Of a stretch of DNA of 64,000 nt, positions 32,138 to 40,602 are shown one piece after another. Origin of the DNA: Kosakonia sp. SMBL-WEM22 (lineage in GTDB: Bacteria > Pseudomonadota > Gammaproteobacteria > Enterobacterales > Enterobacteriaceae). Below the pieces are notes generated by a model, which was not told where the DNA came from, ran no database searches, and was given only the letters and a program-made list of their open reading frames with translations. A program made the translations under genes and the position numbers. Where the stretch lies: assembly GCF_014490785.1 (NCBI RefSeq), contig NZ_CP051488.1:4973618-5037617 (forward strand), in the 5' to 3' direction. Each line of letters starts with the position of its first letter. Positions within the stretch are counted from its first letter, which is position 1.

Positions 32138-32761
32138 GTGCTCAATAAACTCTCTCGTCTGCTGGCCGAAGCCGGCATTTCGCTGTCCGATCAGCAACAG
32201 CAGCAGCTGGTGGCGTATGTTGAAATGCTGCACAAGTGGAACAAAGCCTACAACCTCACCTCGGTTCGCGACCCGAATGAGATGCTGGTACGCCATATCC
32301 TCGACAGCATTGTCGTGGCACCGCATCTGCAGGGAACGCGTTTTATCGATGTTGGCACCGGCCCCGGCCTGCCGGGTATCCCACTCTCCATCGTGCGTCC
32401 GGAATCCCACTTCACGCTGCTCGACAGCCTCGGCAAGCGCGTTCGCTTCCTGCGCCAGGTGCAGCATGAGCTGAAGCTGACCAATATCGAGCCGGTACAG
32501 AGCCGGGTTGAAGACTTCCCTGCGGAGCCGCCTTTTGATGGTGTGATTAGCCGCGCTTTTGCCTCGCTGAACGATATGGTGAGCTGGTGCCACCACCTTC
32601 CGGGCGAAACGGGCCGCTTTTATGCCCTGAAAGGTCAGTTGCCGGAAGATGAGATTGCGCTCTTGCCTGCGGGCTTAGCCGTGGAGTCGATTGTTGAATT
32701 AAAGGTTCCACACCTGGAAGGCGAGCGCCATCTGGTTATCGTTAAAGCAAACAAAGTTTAA
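32138..32761 (+). CDS. rsmG: 16S rRNA (guanine527-N7)-methyltransferase RsmG
   Basis: This 207-residue SAM-dependent enzyme methylates G527 of 16S rRNA; loss gives low-level streptomycin resistance. The SAM motif DVGTGPGLPGIPL lies near residues 70-82. The start is GTG 32138, as the N-terminus MLNKLS matches E. coli. It follows mnmG as in the gid operon. Confidence 0.97.
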   Translation: MLNKLSRLLAEAGISLSDQQQQQLVAYVEMLHKWNKAYNLTSVRDPNEMLVRHILDSIVVAPHLQGTRFIDVGTGPGLPGIPLSIVRPESHFTLLDSLGKRVRFLRQVQHELKLTNIEPVQSRVEDFPAEPPFDGVISRAFASLNDMVSWCHHLPGETGRFYALKGQLPEDEIALLPAGLAVESIVELKVPHLEGERHLVIVKANKV

Positions 32762-33259
32762 TTTTTATCAAAAAATGTTGCGTTCGTGCTGTTGCGTGAA
32801 TGTTAAAAAAGGCGACGAAAAAGAGTGATACTTCCGGTTACATTTAACTTAAATTTAACCAGGATTTATCTGACATTTAACGTCGCTTTTTTTTATTCAG
32901 TATCAGAATAATCAACATCGAAAATATCAGCCCGCTAAAAATCGGCCAGTAAAACTACGGCGACTTGTAAAATAATTATTAAAAATGTCAAACAAAGGTT
33001 TTTGTTGTAGAGGCGAGTGTTTTAAAAAGAGTTGTGATAAATCGGCTTTATTTTCATAAAGATGAAAAGCTTTAAAATCTGCGGGCATTTGAAACGATGA
33101 CTGCATATATGTTTAATTTGTGACCTGGTGCACGCTTTATCGCCGGGTTTTTCGCGTTATTTGCACTTTTGCTCGAAGGTTCATCGTTTGTACAAAAGTT
33201 TAAAAATAGACCTCGGGAAAAATATTTAAACATTTATTCACCTTTTCGCTACTTATTGT
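32762..33259. other. rsmG-atpI intergenic region
   Basis: This AT-rich stretch holds no convincing ORF. A spaced inverted repeat (GGCGACG at 32811-32817 and CGTCGC at 32881-32886, followed by eight T) may act as an rsmG terminator with a long loop. The proximal atp promoter lies at its right end. Confidence 0.5.
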
Positions 33260-33287
33260 TTGAAATCACGAGGCCGCACCGTATAAT
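33260..33287 (+). promoter_or_regulatory. atp operon promoter
   Basis: TTGAAA (33260-33265) and TATAAT (33282-33287) are separated by 16 bp, about 90 bp before atpI. The sequence resembles the main E. coli atpI promoter. Confidence 0.8.
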
Positions 33288-33379
33288 TTGACCGCTTTTT
33301 GATGCTTGACTCCAGGCCGTAAAGAACGTTTTATACGACACGCGACATACCTCAAAGGGAGCAGGAGTTAAGAAAGATT

Positions 33380-33760
33380 ATGTCTGTGTCGCTCTTTAGC
33401 CGAAACGTTGCTCGCAGGCTTCTGCTTATTCAGTTCCTGGCAGTAATGGCAAGTGGATTGCTGTTTAGCCTCAAAGACCCCTTCTGGGGCATTTCCGCCG
33501 TGAGCGGAGGTATGGCAGTCTTATTGCCGAATATGTTGTTTATGATTTTTGCCTGGCGTCATCAGGCGAATACACCTTCTAAAGGCCGTGTGGCCTGGAC
33601 CTTCGCCTTCGGTGAGGCGCTCAAGGTGTTACTGACATTCGTGTTACTGGTGGTGGCGCTGGCAGTTTTAAAGGCGGTTTTTTTGCCGCTGATAGTCACG
33701 TGGGTTTCGGTGCTAGTGGTTCAGATACTGGCACCTGCTGTAATTAACAACAAAGGGTAA
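33380..33760 (+). CDS. atpI: ATP synthase subunit I
   Basis: This 126-residue inner-membrane protein has four hydrophobic helices. It assists assembly of the c-ring but is not essential for ATP synthase. The sequence nearly equals E. coli AtpI. It is the promoter-proximal gene of atpIBEFHAGDC, and atpB starts eight bases later. Confidence 0.95.
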   Translation: MSVSLFSRNVARRLLLIQFLAVMASGLLFSLKDPFWGISAVSGGMAVLLPNMLFMIFAWRHQANTPSKGRVAWTFAFGEALKVLLTFVLLVVALAVLKAVFLPLIVTWVSVLVVQILAPAVINNKG

Positions 33761-33768
33761 GAGGCATC

Positions 33769-34587
33769 ATGTCTGCAGGAGAAAATTCAACACCGCAGGA
33801 GTACATCGGTCACCATCTGAATAACCTTCAGATTGACTTGCGTACCTTCTCGCTGGTGGATCCGCATAACCCCCCGGCCACGTTCTGGACGCTGAATATC
33901 GACTCCATGTTTTTCTCGGTGGTCCTGGGTCTGTTGTTCCTGGTAATGTTCCGTAGTGTAGCGAAGAAAGCGACCAGCGGCGTACCGGGGAAATTCCAGA
34001 CGGCGATCGAGCTGGTGATTGGTTTTGTTCATGGTAGCGTCAAAGACATGTACCACGGCAAAAGCAAGCTTATCGCGCCACTGGCCCTGACGATTTTCGT
34101 CTGGGTATTCCTGATGAACCTGATGGATTTGCTGCCTATCGACCTGCTGCCGTATATCGGTGAGCATGTGTTCGGTCTGCCTGCGCTGCGTGTGGTGCCG
34201 TCTGCTGACGTTAACATTACGCTCTCTATGGCACTGGGCGTGTTTATCCTGATTCTGTTCTACAGCATCAAAATGAAGGGTATTGGCGGTTTCGCTAAAG
34301 AGCTGACTCTCCAGCCGTTCAACCATCCGGTATTTATACCGATTAACCTTATCCTTGAGGGCGTGAGCCTGCTGTCCAAACCGGTTTCTCTCGGTCTGCG
34401 ACTGTTCGGTAACATGTACGCGGGTGAGTTGATTTTCATTCTGATCGCGGGTCTTCTGCCGTGGTGGTCACAGTGGATTCTGAATGTGCCATGGGCCATT
34501 TTCCACATCCTGATCATTACGCTGCAAGCCTTTATCTTCATGGTTCTGACGATCGTCTATCTGTCGATGGCGTCTGAAGAGCACTGA
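33769..34587 (+). CDS. atpB: ATP synthase F0 subunit a
   Basis: This 272-residue membrane subunit forms the proton half-channels next to the c-ring. The segment SLGLRLFGNMYAGEL carries the essential Arg, and five to six hydrophobic helices are evident. It is one residue longer than the E. coli protein. Confidence 0.97.
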   Translation: MSAGENSTPQEYIGHHLNNLQIDLRTFSLVDPHNPPATFWTLNIDSMFFSVVLGLLFLVMFRSVAKKATSGVPGKFQTAIELVIGFVHGSVKDMYHGKSKLIAPLALTIFVWVFLMNLMDLLPIDLLPYIGEHVFGLPALRVVPSADVNITLSMALGVFILILFYSIKMKGIGGFAKELTLQPFNHPVFIPINLILEGVSLLSKPVSLGLRLFGNMYAGELIFILIAGLLPWWSQWILNVPWAIFHILIITLQAFIFMVLTIVYLSMASEEH

Positions 34588-34635
34588 TTTTTAACAACAC
34601 TACTACGTTTTAACTGAAACAAACTGGAGACTGTC

Positions 34636-34875
<240 letters not shown>

Positions 34876-34933
34876 TAAGGGTTGCTTTTCAAGCAATTGT
34901 TTAGAACGTTAACCAGATAAGAGGCATTGTGCT

Positions 34934-35404
34934 GTGAATCTAAACGCAACAATCCTCGGCCAGGCCATCGCGTTTGTCCTGTTCGTTCTGTTCTGCATGA
35001 AGTATGTATGGCCGCCGTTGATTGCTGCCATCGAAAAACGTCAGAAAGAGATTGCTGACGGTCTCGCTTCCGCAGAACGGGCCAAAAAGGACCTGGATCT
35101 TGCACAGGCCAATGCGACCGACCAGCTGAAAAAAGCGAAAGCTGAAGCTCAGGTTATCATTGAACAGGCGAACAAACGCCGTGCTCAGATCCTGGACGAA
35201 GCGAAAGCTGAAGCCGAGCAGGAACGTAACAAAATCGTGGCGCAGGCGCAGGCGGAAATTGACGCCGAACGTAAACGCGCTCGCGAAGAGCTGCGTAAAC
35301 AAGTGGCTCTGCTGGCTGTTGCCGGCGCCGAGAAGATCATCGAGCGTTCCGTGGATGAAGCTGCTAACAGCGACATCGTGAATAAACTGGTCGCTGAACT
35401 GTAA
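34934..35404 (+). CDS. atpF: ATP synthase F0 subunit b
   Basis: This is the 156-residue peripheral stalk subunit. One N-terminal membrane helix (about residues 5-25) is followed by a long charged, Ala-rich amphipathic helix that dimerises. The start is GTG, giving MNLNATILGQ as in E. coli. Confidence 0.97.
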   Translation: MNLNATILGQAIAFVLFVLFCMKYVWPPLIAAIEKRQKEIADGLASAERAKKDLDLAQANATDQLKKAKAEAQVIIEQANKRRAQILDEAKAEAEQERNKIVAQAQAEIDAERKRAREELRKQVALLAVAGAEKIIERSVDEAANSDIVNKLVAEL

Positions 35405-35417
35405 GGAGGAGGGGCTG

Positions 35418-35951
35418 ATGTCTGAATTTGTAACGGTAGCTCGCCCCTACGCCAAAGCAGCTTTTGACTTTGCCGTCGAAACCCAAAGCGTTGACCGCTG
35501 GCAGGATATGCTGGCGTTCGCCGCCGAGGTGACGAAAAACGAACAAATGGCCGAGCTGCTCTCCGGTGCGATTGCACCGGAAACGCTCGCCGACTCGTTT
35601 ATCGCCGTATGTGGTGAGCAACTGGACGAAAAAGGCCAAAACCTGATTCGTGTGATGGCCGAAAACGGTCGTCTGAAAGTGCTCCCTGATGTTCTTGAGC
35701 AGTTCATTCAATTGCGCGCGGCCAGCGAGGCTATCGCCGAAGTCGAAGTGACTTCCGCCTCCGCACTGAGTGAAGAACAGCTTGCGAAAATCAGCACAGC
35801 GATGGAAAAACGTCTGTCACGTAAAGTGAAGCTGAATTGCAATATCGATAAGTCTGTAATGGCAGGCGTAATCATCCGTGCGGGTGATATGGTCATTGAT
35901 GGCAGCGTACGCGGCCGTCTTGAGCGCCTTGCAGACGTCTTGCAGTCTTAA
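35418..35951 (+). CDS. atpH: ATP synthase F1 subunit delta
   Basis: This 177-residue subunit connects the peripheral stalk to the top of F1. The N-terminus MSEFVTVARPYAKAAFDFA and length match E. coli AtpH. AAGGAGGAGGGG is its strong ribosome-binding site. Confidence 0.97.
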   Translation: MSEFVTVARPYAKAAFDFAVETQSVDRWQDMLAFAAEVTKNEQMAELLSGAIAPETLADSFIAVCGEQLDEKGQNLIRVMAENGRLKVLPDVLEQFIQLRAASEAIAEVEVTSASALSEEQLAKISTAMEKRLSRKVKLNCNIDKSVMAGVIIRAGDMVIDGSVRGRLERLADVLQS

Positions 35952-35963
35952 GGGGACTGGAGC

Positions 35964-37505
35964 ATGCAACTGAATTCCACCGAAATCAGCGAACTGATCA
36001 AGCAGCGCATTGCTCAGTTCAGTGTTGTGAGTGAAGCTCACAACGAAGGTACTATTGTTTCTGTAAGCGACGGTGTTATCCGCATCCACGGCCTGGCCGA
36101 CTGTATGCAGGGCGAGATGATTTCTCTGCCGGGTAACCGTTACGCTATCGCACTGAACCTGGAGCGCGACTCCGTAGGTGCAGTTGTGATGGGTCCGTAC
36201 GCTGACCTCGCCGAAGGCATGAAGGTCAAATGTACTGGCCGTATTCTTGAAGTTCCGGTTGGCCGTGGCCTGCTGGGTCGTGTGGTGAACACCCTGGGTG
36301 CGCCAATCGACGGTAAAGGTCCGGTTGATAACGATGGCTTCTCGCCAATCGAAGTTATCGCGCCGGGCGTTATCGATCGTCAGTCCGTCGACCAGCCGGT
36401 TCAGACCGGTTACAAATCCGTCGACGCCATGATCCCAATCGGTCGTGGTCAGCGTGAGCTGATCATCGGCGACCGTCAGACTGGTAAAACGGCGATGGCT
36501 ATCGACGCCATCATCAACCAGCGCGACTCCGGCATCAAATGTGTGTACGTGGCCATCGGCCAGAAAGCGTCCACCATTGCTAACGTGGTTCGTAAACTGG
36601 AAGAGCACGGCGCACTGTCCAACACCATCGTTGTTGTGGCAACTGCCTCTGAATCCGCTGCACTGCAATACCTGGCACCGTATGCCGGTTGCGCAATGGG
36701 CGAATACTTCCGTGACCGCGGTGAAGATGCGCTGATCGTCTACGATGACCTGTCTAAACAGGCCGTTGCTTACCGTCAGGTTTCCCTGCTGCTCCGTCGT
36801 CCGCCAGGACGTGAAGCGTTCCCGGGCGACGTATTTTACCTCCACTCCCGTCTGCTGGAGCGCGCATCCCGCGTAAACGCGGAATACGTAGAGAACTTCA
36901 CCAAAGGTGAAGTGAAAGGTAAAACCGGCTCCCTGACTGCCCTGCCGATTATCGAAACGCAGGCGGGTGACGTTTCCGCGTTCGTTCCGACCAACGTAAT
37001 CTCCATTACCGATGGTCAGATCTTCCTGGAAACCAACCTGTTTAACTCCGGGATTCGTCCGGCGGTTAACCCGGGTATCTCCGTATCCCGTGTGGGTGGT
37101 GCAGCGCAGACCAAGATCATCAAGAAACTGTCCGGTGGTATCCGTACCGCGCTGGCACAGTATCGTGAGCTGGCGGCGTTCTCTCAGTTCGCATCCGATC
37201 TGGACGAAGCAACCCGTAAACAGCTGAGCCACGGTCAGAAAGTGACCGAGCTGCTGAAACAGAAACAGTATGCCCCTATGTCTGTTGCACAACAGGGCCT
37301 GGTGCTGTTCGCGGCTGAACGCGGTTACCTCGAAGATGTGGAACTGGCGAAAATCGGTAGCTTCGAAGCCGCTCTGCTGGCGTACGTTGACCGTGAACAC
37401 GCTCCGCTGATGCAAGAGATCAACCAGTCCGGTGGCTATAACGACGAAATCGAAGGCAAGCTGAAAGGCATCCTCGATTCCTTCAAAGCAACCCAGTCCT
37501 GGTAA
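35964..37505 (+). CDS. atpA: ATP synthase F1 subunit alpha
   Basis: This 513-residue non-catalytic nucleotide-binding subunit has the P-loop GDRQTGKT near residues 169-176. The signature PAVNPGISVSRVGG and the arginine finger within it are intact. A 532-codon open frame on the opposite strand is a codon-bias shadow. Confidence 0.98.
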   Translation: MQLNSTEISELIKQRIAQFSVVSEAHNEGTIVSVSDGVIRIHGLADCMQGEMISLPGNRYAIALNLERDSVGAVVMGPYADLAEGMKVKCTGRILEVPVGRGLLGRVVNTLGAPIDGKGPVDNDGFSPIEVIAPGVIDRQSVDQPVQTGYKSVDAMIPIGRGQRELIIGDRQTGKTAMAIDAIINQRDSGIKCVYVAIGQKASTIANVVRKLEEHGALSNTIVVVATASESAALQYLAPYAGCAMGEYFRDRGEDALIVYDDLSKQAVAYRQVSLLLRRPPGREAFPGDVFYLHSRLLERASRVNAEYVENFTKGEVKGKTGSLTALPIIETQAGDVSAFVPTNVISITDGQIFLETNLFNSGIRPAVNPGISVSRVGGAAQTKIIKKLSGGIRTALAQYRELAAFSQFASDLDEATRKQLSHGQKVTELLKQKQYAPMSVAQQGLVLFAAERGYLEDVELAKIGSFEAALLAYVDREHAPLMQEINQSGGYNDEIEGKLKGILDSFKATQSW

Positions 37506-37555
37506 CGTCTGGCGGCCTGTCTTAGGGCAGGCCGTAAGGCATTGAGGAGAAGCTC

Positions 37556-38419
37556 ATGGCCGGCGCAAAAGAGATACGTAGTAAGATCGCAAGCGTCCAG
37601 AACACGCAAAAGATCACTAAAGCGATGGAGATGGTCGCCGCTTCCAAAATGCGTAAATCGCAGGATCGCATGGCGTCCAGCCGTCCTTATGCAGATACCA
37701 TGCGCAAAGTGATTGGTCACCTTGCGAACGGTAATCTGGAATATAAGCACCCTTACCTGGAAGAGCGCGATGTAAAACGCGTGGGCTACCTGGTAGTGTC
37801 GACCGACCGTGGTCTGTGCGGTGGCTTGAACATTAACCTGTTCAAAAAACTGCTGGCGGATATGAAAGCATGGTCCGATAAAGGCGTTCAGAGCGAACTC
37901 GCGATGATCGGCTCTAAAGGCGTCTCTTTCTTCAATTCCGTTGGTGGCAACGTGGTCGCTCAGGTGACCGGTATGGGTGATAACCCGTCCCTGTCAGAAC
38001 TGATCGGCCCGGTGAAAGTCATGCTGCAGGCCTACGACGAAGGTCGTCTGGATAAGCTTTATATTGTTAGCAATAAATTTATCAACACCATGTCTCAGGT
38101 TCCGACCATCACTCAGCTGCTGCCGTTACCGGCTGCAGAAGATGAAGAGTTGAAGCATAAATCCTGGGATTACCTGTATGAACCCGATCCAAAAGCGCTG
38201 CTGGATACGCTCCTGCGCCGTTATGTTGAATCTCAGGTTTATCAGGGTGTTGTTGAAAACCTGGCCAGCGAGCAGGCCGCACGTATGGTGGCGATGAAAG
38301 CCGCGACCGACAATGGCGGCAGCCTGATTAAAGAGCTGCAGTTGGTATACAACAAAGCTCGTCAGGCCAGCATTACTCAGGAACTCACCGAGATCGTCGG
38401 TGGTGCATCCGCGGTATAA
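37556..38419 (+). CDS. atpG: ATP synthase F1 subunit gamma
   Basis: This 287-residue subunit forms the central rotor shaft. The conserved N-terminal helix MAGAKEIRSKIASVQNTQK and the C-terminal helix with ITQELTEIVGGA are present, as in E. coli. Confidence 0.97.
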   Translation: MAGAKEIRSKIASVQNTQKITKAMEMVAASKMRKSQDRMASSRPYADTMRKVIGHLANGNLEYKHPYLEERDVKRVGYLVVSTDRGLCGGLNINLFKKLLADMKAWSDKGVQSELAMIGSKGVSFFNSVGGNVVAQVTGMGDNPSLSELIGPVKVMLQAYDEGRLDKLYIVSNKFINTMSQVPTITQLLPLPAAEDEELKHKSWDYLYEPDPKALLDTLLRRYVESQVYQGVVENLASEQAARMVAMKAATDNGGSLIKELQLVYNKARQASITQELTEIVGGASAV

Positions 38420-38445
38420 CCAGGTTAATTCGTAGAGGATTCATG

Positions 38446-39828
38446 ATGGCTACTGGAAAAATTGTCCAGGTAATCGGCGCCGTGGTTGACGTCGAATTCC
38501 CTCAGGATGCCGTACCGCGCGTGTACGATGCTCTTGAGGTTCAGAATGGTAACGAGACGCTGGTGCTGGAAGTTCAGCAGCAGCTCGGCGGCGGTATCGT
38601 ACGTACCATCGCCATGGGTTCTTCCGACGGTCTGCGTCGTGGTCTGCCAGTAACAGACCTCCAGCACCCGATCGAAGTCCCGGTAGGTAAAGCAACACTG
38701 GGTCGTATCATGAACGTGCTCGGTCAGCCGATCGACATGAAAGGCGACATCGGTGAAGAAGAGCGTTGGGCTATCCACCGTTCTGCGCCGTCCTATGAAG
38801 AGCTCTCAAGCTCTCAGGAACTGCTGGAAACCGGCATCAAAGTAATCGACCTGATGTGTCCGTTCGCCAAGGGCGGTAAAGTCGGTCTGTTCGGTGGTGC
38901 AGGTGTAGGTAAAACCGTAAACATGATGGAGCTGATCCGTAACATCGCGATCGAGCACTCCGGTTACTCTGTGTTTGCGGGTGTGGGTGAGCGTACTCGT
39001 GAGGGTAACGACTTCTACCACGAAATGACCGACTCCAACGTACTGGATAAAGTATCCTTGGTGTACGGCCAGATGAACGAGCCGCCGGGAAACCGTCTGC
39101 GCGTTGCGCTGACCGGCCTGACCATGGCTGAGAAGTTCCGTGACGAAGGTCGTGACGTTCTGCTGTTCGTTGACAACATCTACCGTTATACCCTCGCCGG
39201 TACTGAAGTATCCGCACTGCTGGGCCGTATGCCTTCAGCGGTAGGTTACCAGCCGACGCTGGCGGAAGAGATGGGCGTTCTGCAGGAACGTATCACCTCT
39301 ACTAAAACCGGTTCTATCACCTCCGTTCAGGCGGTATACGTACCGGCGGATGACTTGACTGACCCGTCTCCGGCAACCACCTTTGCGCACCTTGACGCAA
39401 CCGTGGTACTGAGCCGTCAGATCGCTTCTCTGGGTATCTACCCGGCCGTTGACCCGCTGGATTCCACCAGCCGTCAGCTGGATCCGCTGGTTGTTGGCCA
39501 GGAGCACTACGACACCGCGCGTGGCGTACAGTCTCTGCTGCAGCGTTATCAGGAACTGAAAGACATCATCGCCATCCTCGGTATGGATGAGTTGTCTGAA
39601 GAGGACAAACTGGTGGTTGCTCGCGCTCGTAAGATCCAGCGCTTCCTCTCCCAGCCGTTCTTCGTTGCGGAAGTATTCACCGGTTCTCCGGGTAAATACG
39701 TCTCCCTGAAAGACACCATCCGTGGCTTTAAAGGCATCATGGAAGGCGAATACGATCACCTGCCGGAGCAGGCGTTCTACATGGTCGGTTCCATCGACGA
39801 AGCCGTGGAAAAAGCCAAAAAACTTTAA
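38446..39828 (+). CDS. atpD: ATP synthase F1 subunit beta
   Basis: This 460-residue catalytic subunit has the P-loop GGAGVGKT near residues 150-157, the catalytic Glu in GERTREGND, and DELSEED in the C-terminal domain. Two ATGs occur in tandem. AGAGGA is better spaced for the second at 38446, which also matches the E. coli N-terminus. Confidence 0.98.
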   Translation: MATGKIVQVIGAVVDVEFPQDAVPRVYDALEVQNGNETLVLEVQQQLGGGIVRTIAMGSSDGLRRGLPVTDLQHPIEVPVGKATLGRIMNVLGQPIDMKGDIGEEERWAIHRSAPSYEELSSSQELLETGIKVIDLMCPFAKGGKVGLFGGAGVGKTVNMMELIRNIAIEHSGYSVFAGVGERTREGNDFYHEMTDSNVLDKVSLVYGQMNEPPGNRLRVALTGLTMAEKFRDEGRDVLLFVDNIYRYTLAGTEVSALLGRMPSAVGYQPTLAEEMGVLQERITSTKTGSITSVQAVYVPADDLTDPSPATTFAHLDATVVLSRQIASLGIYPAVDPLDSTSRQLDPLVVGQEHYDTARGVQSLLQRYQELKDIIAILGMDELSEEDKLVVARARKIQRFLSQPFFVAEVFTGSPGKYVSLKDTIRGFKGIMEGEYDHLPEQAFYMVGSIDEAVEKAKKL

Positions 39829-39848
39829 CGCCTTAATCGGAGGGTGAT

Positions 39849-40268
39849 ATGGCAATGACTTACCACCTGGATGTCGTCAGCGCAGAGCAACAGATGTTCT
39901 CTGGTCTGGTCGAGAAAATCCAGGTAACGGGCAGTGAAGGTGAACTGGGTGTTTTCCCGGGTCACGCACCGCTGCTCACCGCCATTAAGCCTGGTATGAT
40001 CCGCATCGTTAAACAGTTCGGTCATGAAGAGTTTATCTATCTGTCCGGCGGCATTCTCGAAGTGCAGCCTGGCAGCGTGACCGTTCTGGCTGATACGGCA
40101 ATTCGTGGTCAGGATCTCGACGAAGCGCGAGCTCTGGAAGCGAAGCGTAAAGCAGAAGAGCACATGAAGGGCTCTCACGGTGACGTGGATTACGCTCAGG
40201 CGTCTGCAGAGCTGGCGAAAGCTATCGCGAAACTGCGTGTTATCGAGTTGACGAAGAAAGCGATGTAA
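39849..40268 (+). CDS. atpC: ATP synthase F1 subunit epsilon
   Basis: This 139-residue rotor-foot subunit inhibits ATP hydrolysis through its C-terminal helices. A beta-sandwich domain with GELGVFPGHAPLLT is followed by a charged helical hairpin. It is the last gene of the atp operon and is followed by a clear terminator. Confidence 0.97.
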   Translation: MAMTYHLDVVSAEQQMFSGLVEKIQVTGSEGELGVFPGHAPLLTAIKPGMIRIVKQFGHEEFIYLSGGILEVQPGSVTVLADTAIRGQDLDEARALEAKRKAEEHMKGSHGDVDYAQASAELAKAIAKLRVIELTKKAM

Positions 40269-40284
40269 CACCGGCTTGAACGTT

Positions 40285-40320
40285 AAAAAGCCAGTCTGGT
40301 CTCCAGGCTGGCTTTTTTTA
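40285..40320 (+). terminator. atp operon terminator
   Basis: AAAAAGCCAG...CTGGCTTTTTTT is a strong GC-rich hairpin with a T-run, 17 bases after the atpC stop codon. Confidence 0.9.
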
Positions 40321-40367
40321 TGGCTGCGTTTCAGGAAAAGTGAAACTAAAAAGGTGTTTTAATATTT

Positions 40368-40383
40368 TGTGATAAATGTCACA
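40368..40383. promoter_or_regulatory. CRP-like palindrome 1
   Basis: TGTGA-N6-TCACA is a perfect match to the CRP core consensus. Its centre is about 49.5 bp upstream of the predicted start (near 40425) of the transcript carrying the 23-codon ORF. Confidence 0.7.
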
Positions 40384-40389
40384 AAAATG

Positions 40390-40418
40390 TTGATCGATTT
40401 ATCAGCGAGGCGTAGACT
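40390..40418 (+). promoter_or_regulatory. promoter of the 23-codon ORF
   Basis: TTGATC (40390-40395) and TAGACT (40413-40418) have the ideal 17-bp spacing. A start near 40425 would give a leader of about 44 nt. Confidence 0.6.
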
Positions 40419-40425
40419 CCTTTTC

Positions 40426-40441
40426 TGTGATGTTCATCACA
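40426..40441. promoter_or_regulatory. CRP-like palindrome 2
   Basis: A second perfect TGTGA-N6-TCACA lies 58 bp downstream of the first. It would cover the transcription start, a position normally linked to repression, or it may form a hairpin at the mRNA 5' end. Confidence 0.65.
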
Positions 40442-40468
40442 TAAACAAATCCAAAAAAGGAAGCCATC

Positions 40469-40540
40469 ATGAAACTGATCAACAAAATCATCGCAATGTT
40501 CAGCAACATGAACGTCTATTTCGGCACGTTCAATCACTGA
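40469..40540 (+). CDS. putative 23-residue small protein
   Basis: The ORF encodes a peptide starting MKLINKIIAMFSN and ending GTFNH. The first half is basic and hydrophobic (LINKIIAMF) and may be membrane-associating. AAGGAAG lies five bases before the ATG, an excellent ribosome-binding site. A well-spaced promoter and two CRP palindromes lie upstream, and the atp terminator isolates it from atpC. I do not recognise the family. It could be a small membrane protein or a leader peptide. No gene follows on this strand until glmU, and the pectate lyase gene faces it. Confidence 0.55.
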   Translation: MKLINKIIAMFSNMNVYFGTFNH

Positions 40541-40602
40541 TTGCTGTGATGCCATGTGGCGCTGCGCTGACTCCGCCTGGAGACGCGAGCGCCATCGGGC
40601 TT

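Noticed and set aside
35817..37415. 532-codon open frame on the minus strand opposite atpA
   Set aside because: It is antisense to a highly conserved essential gene, has no ribosome-binding site, and arises from the strong codon bias of atpA.
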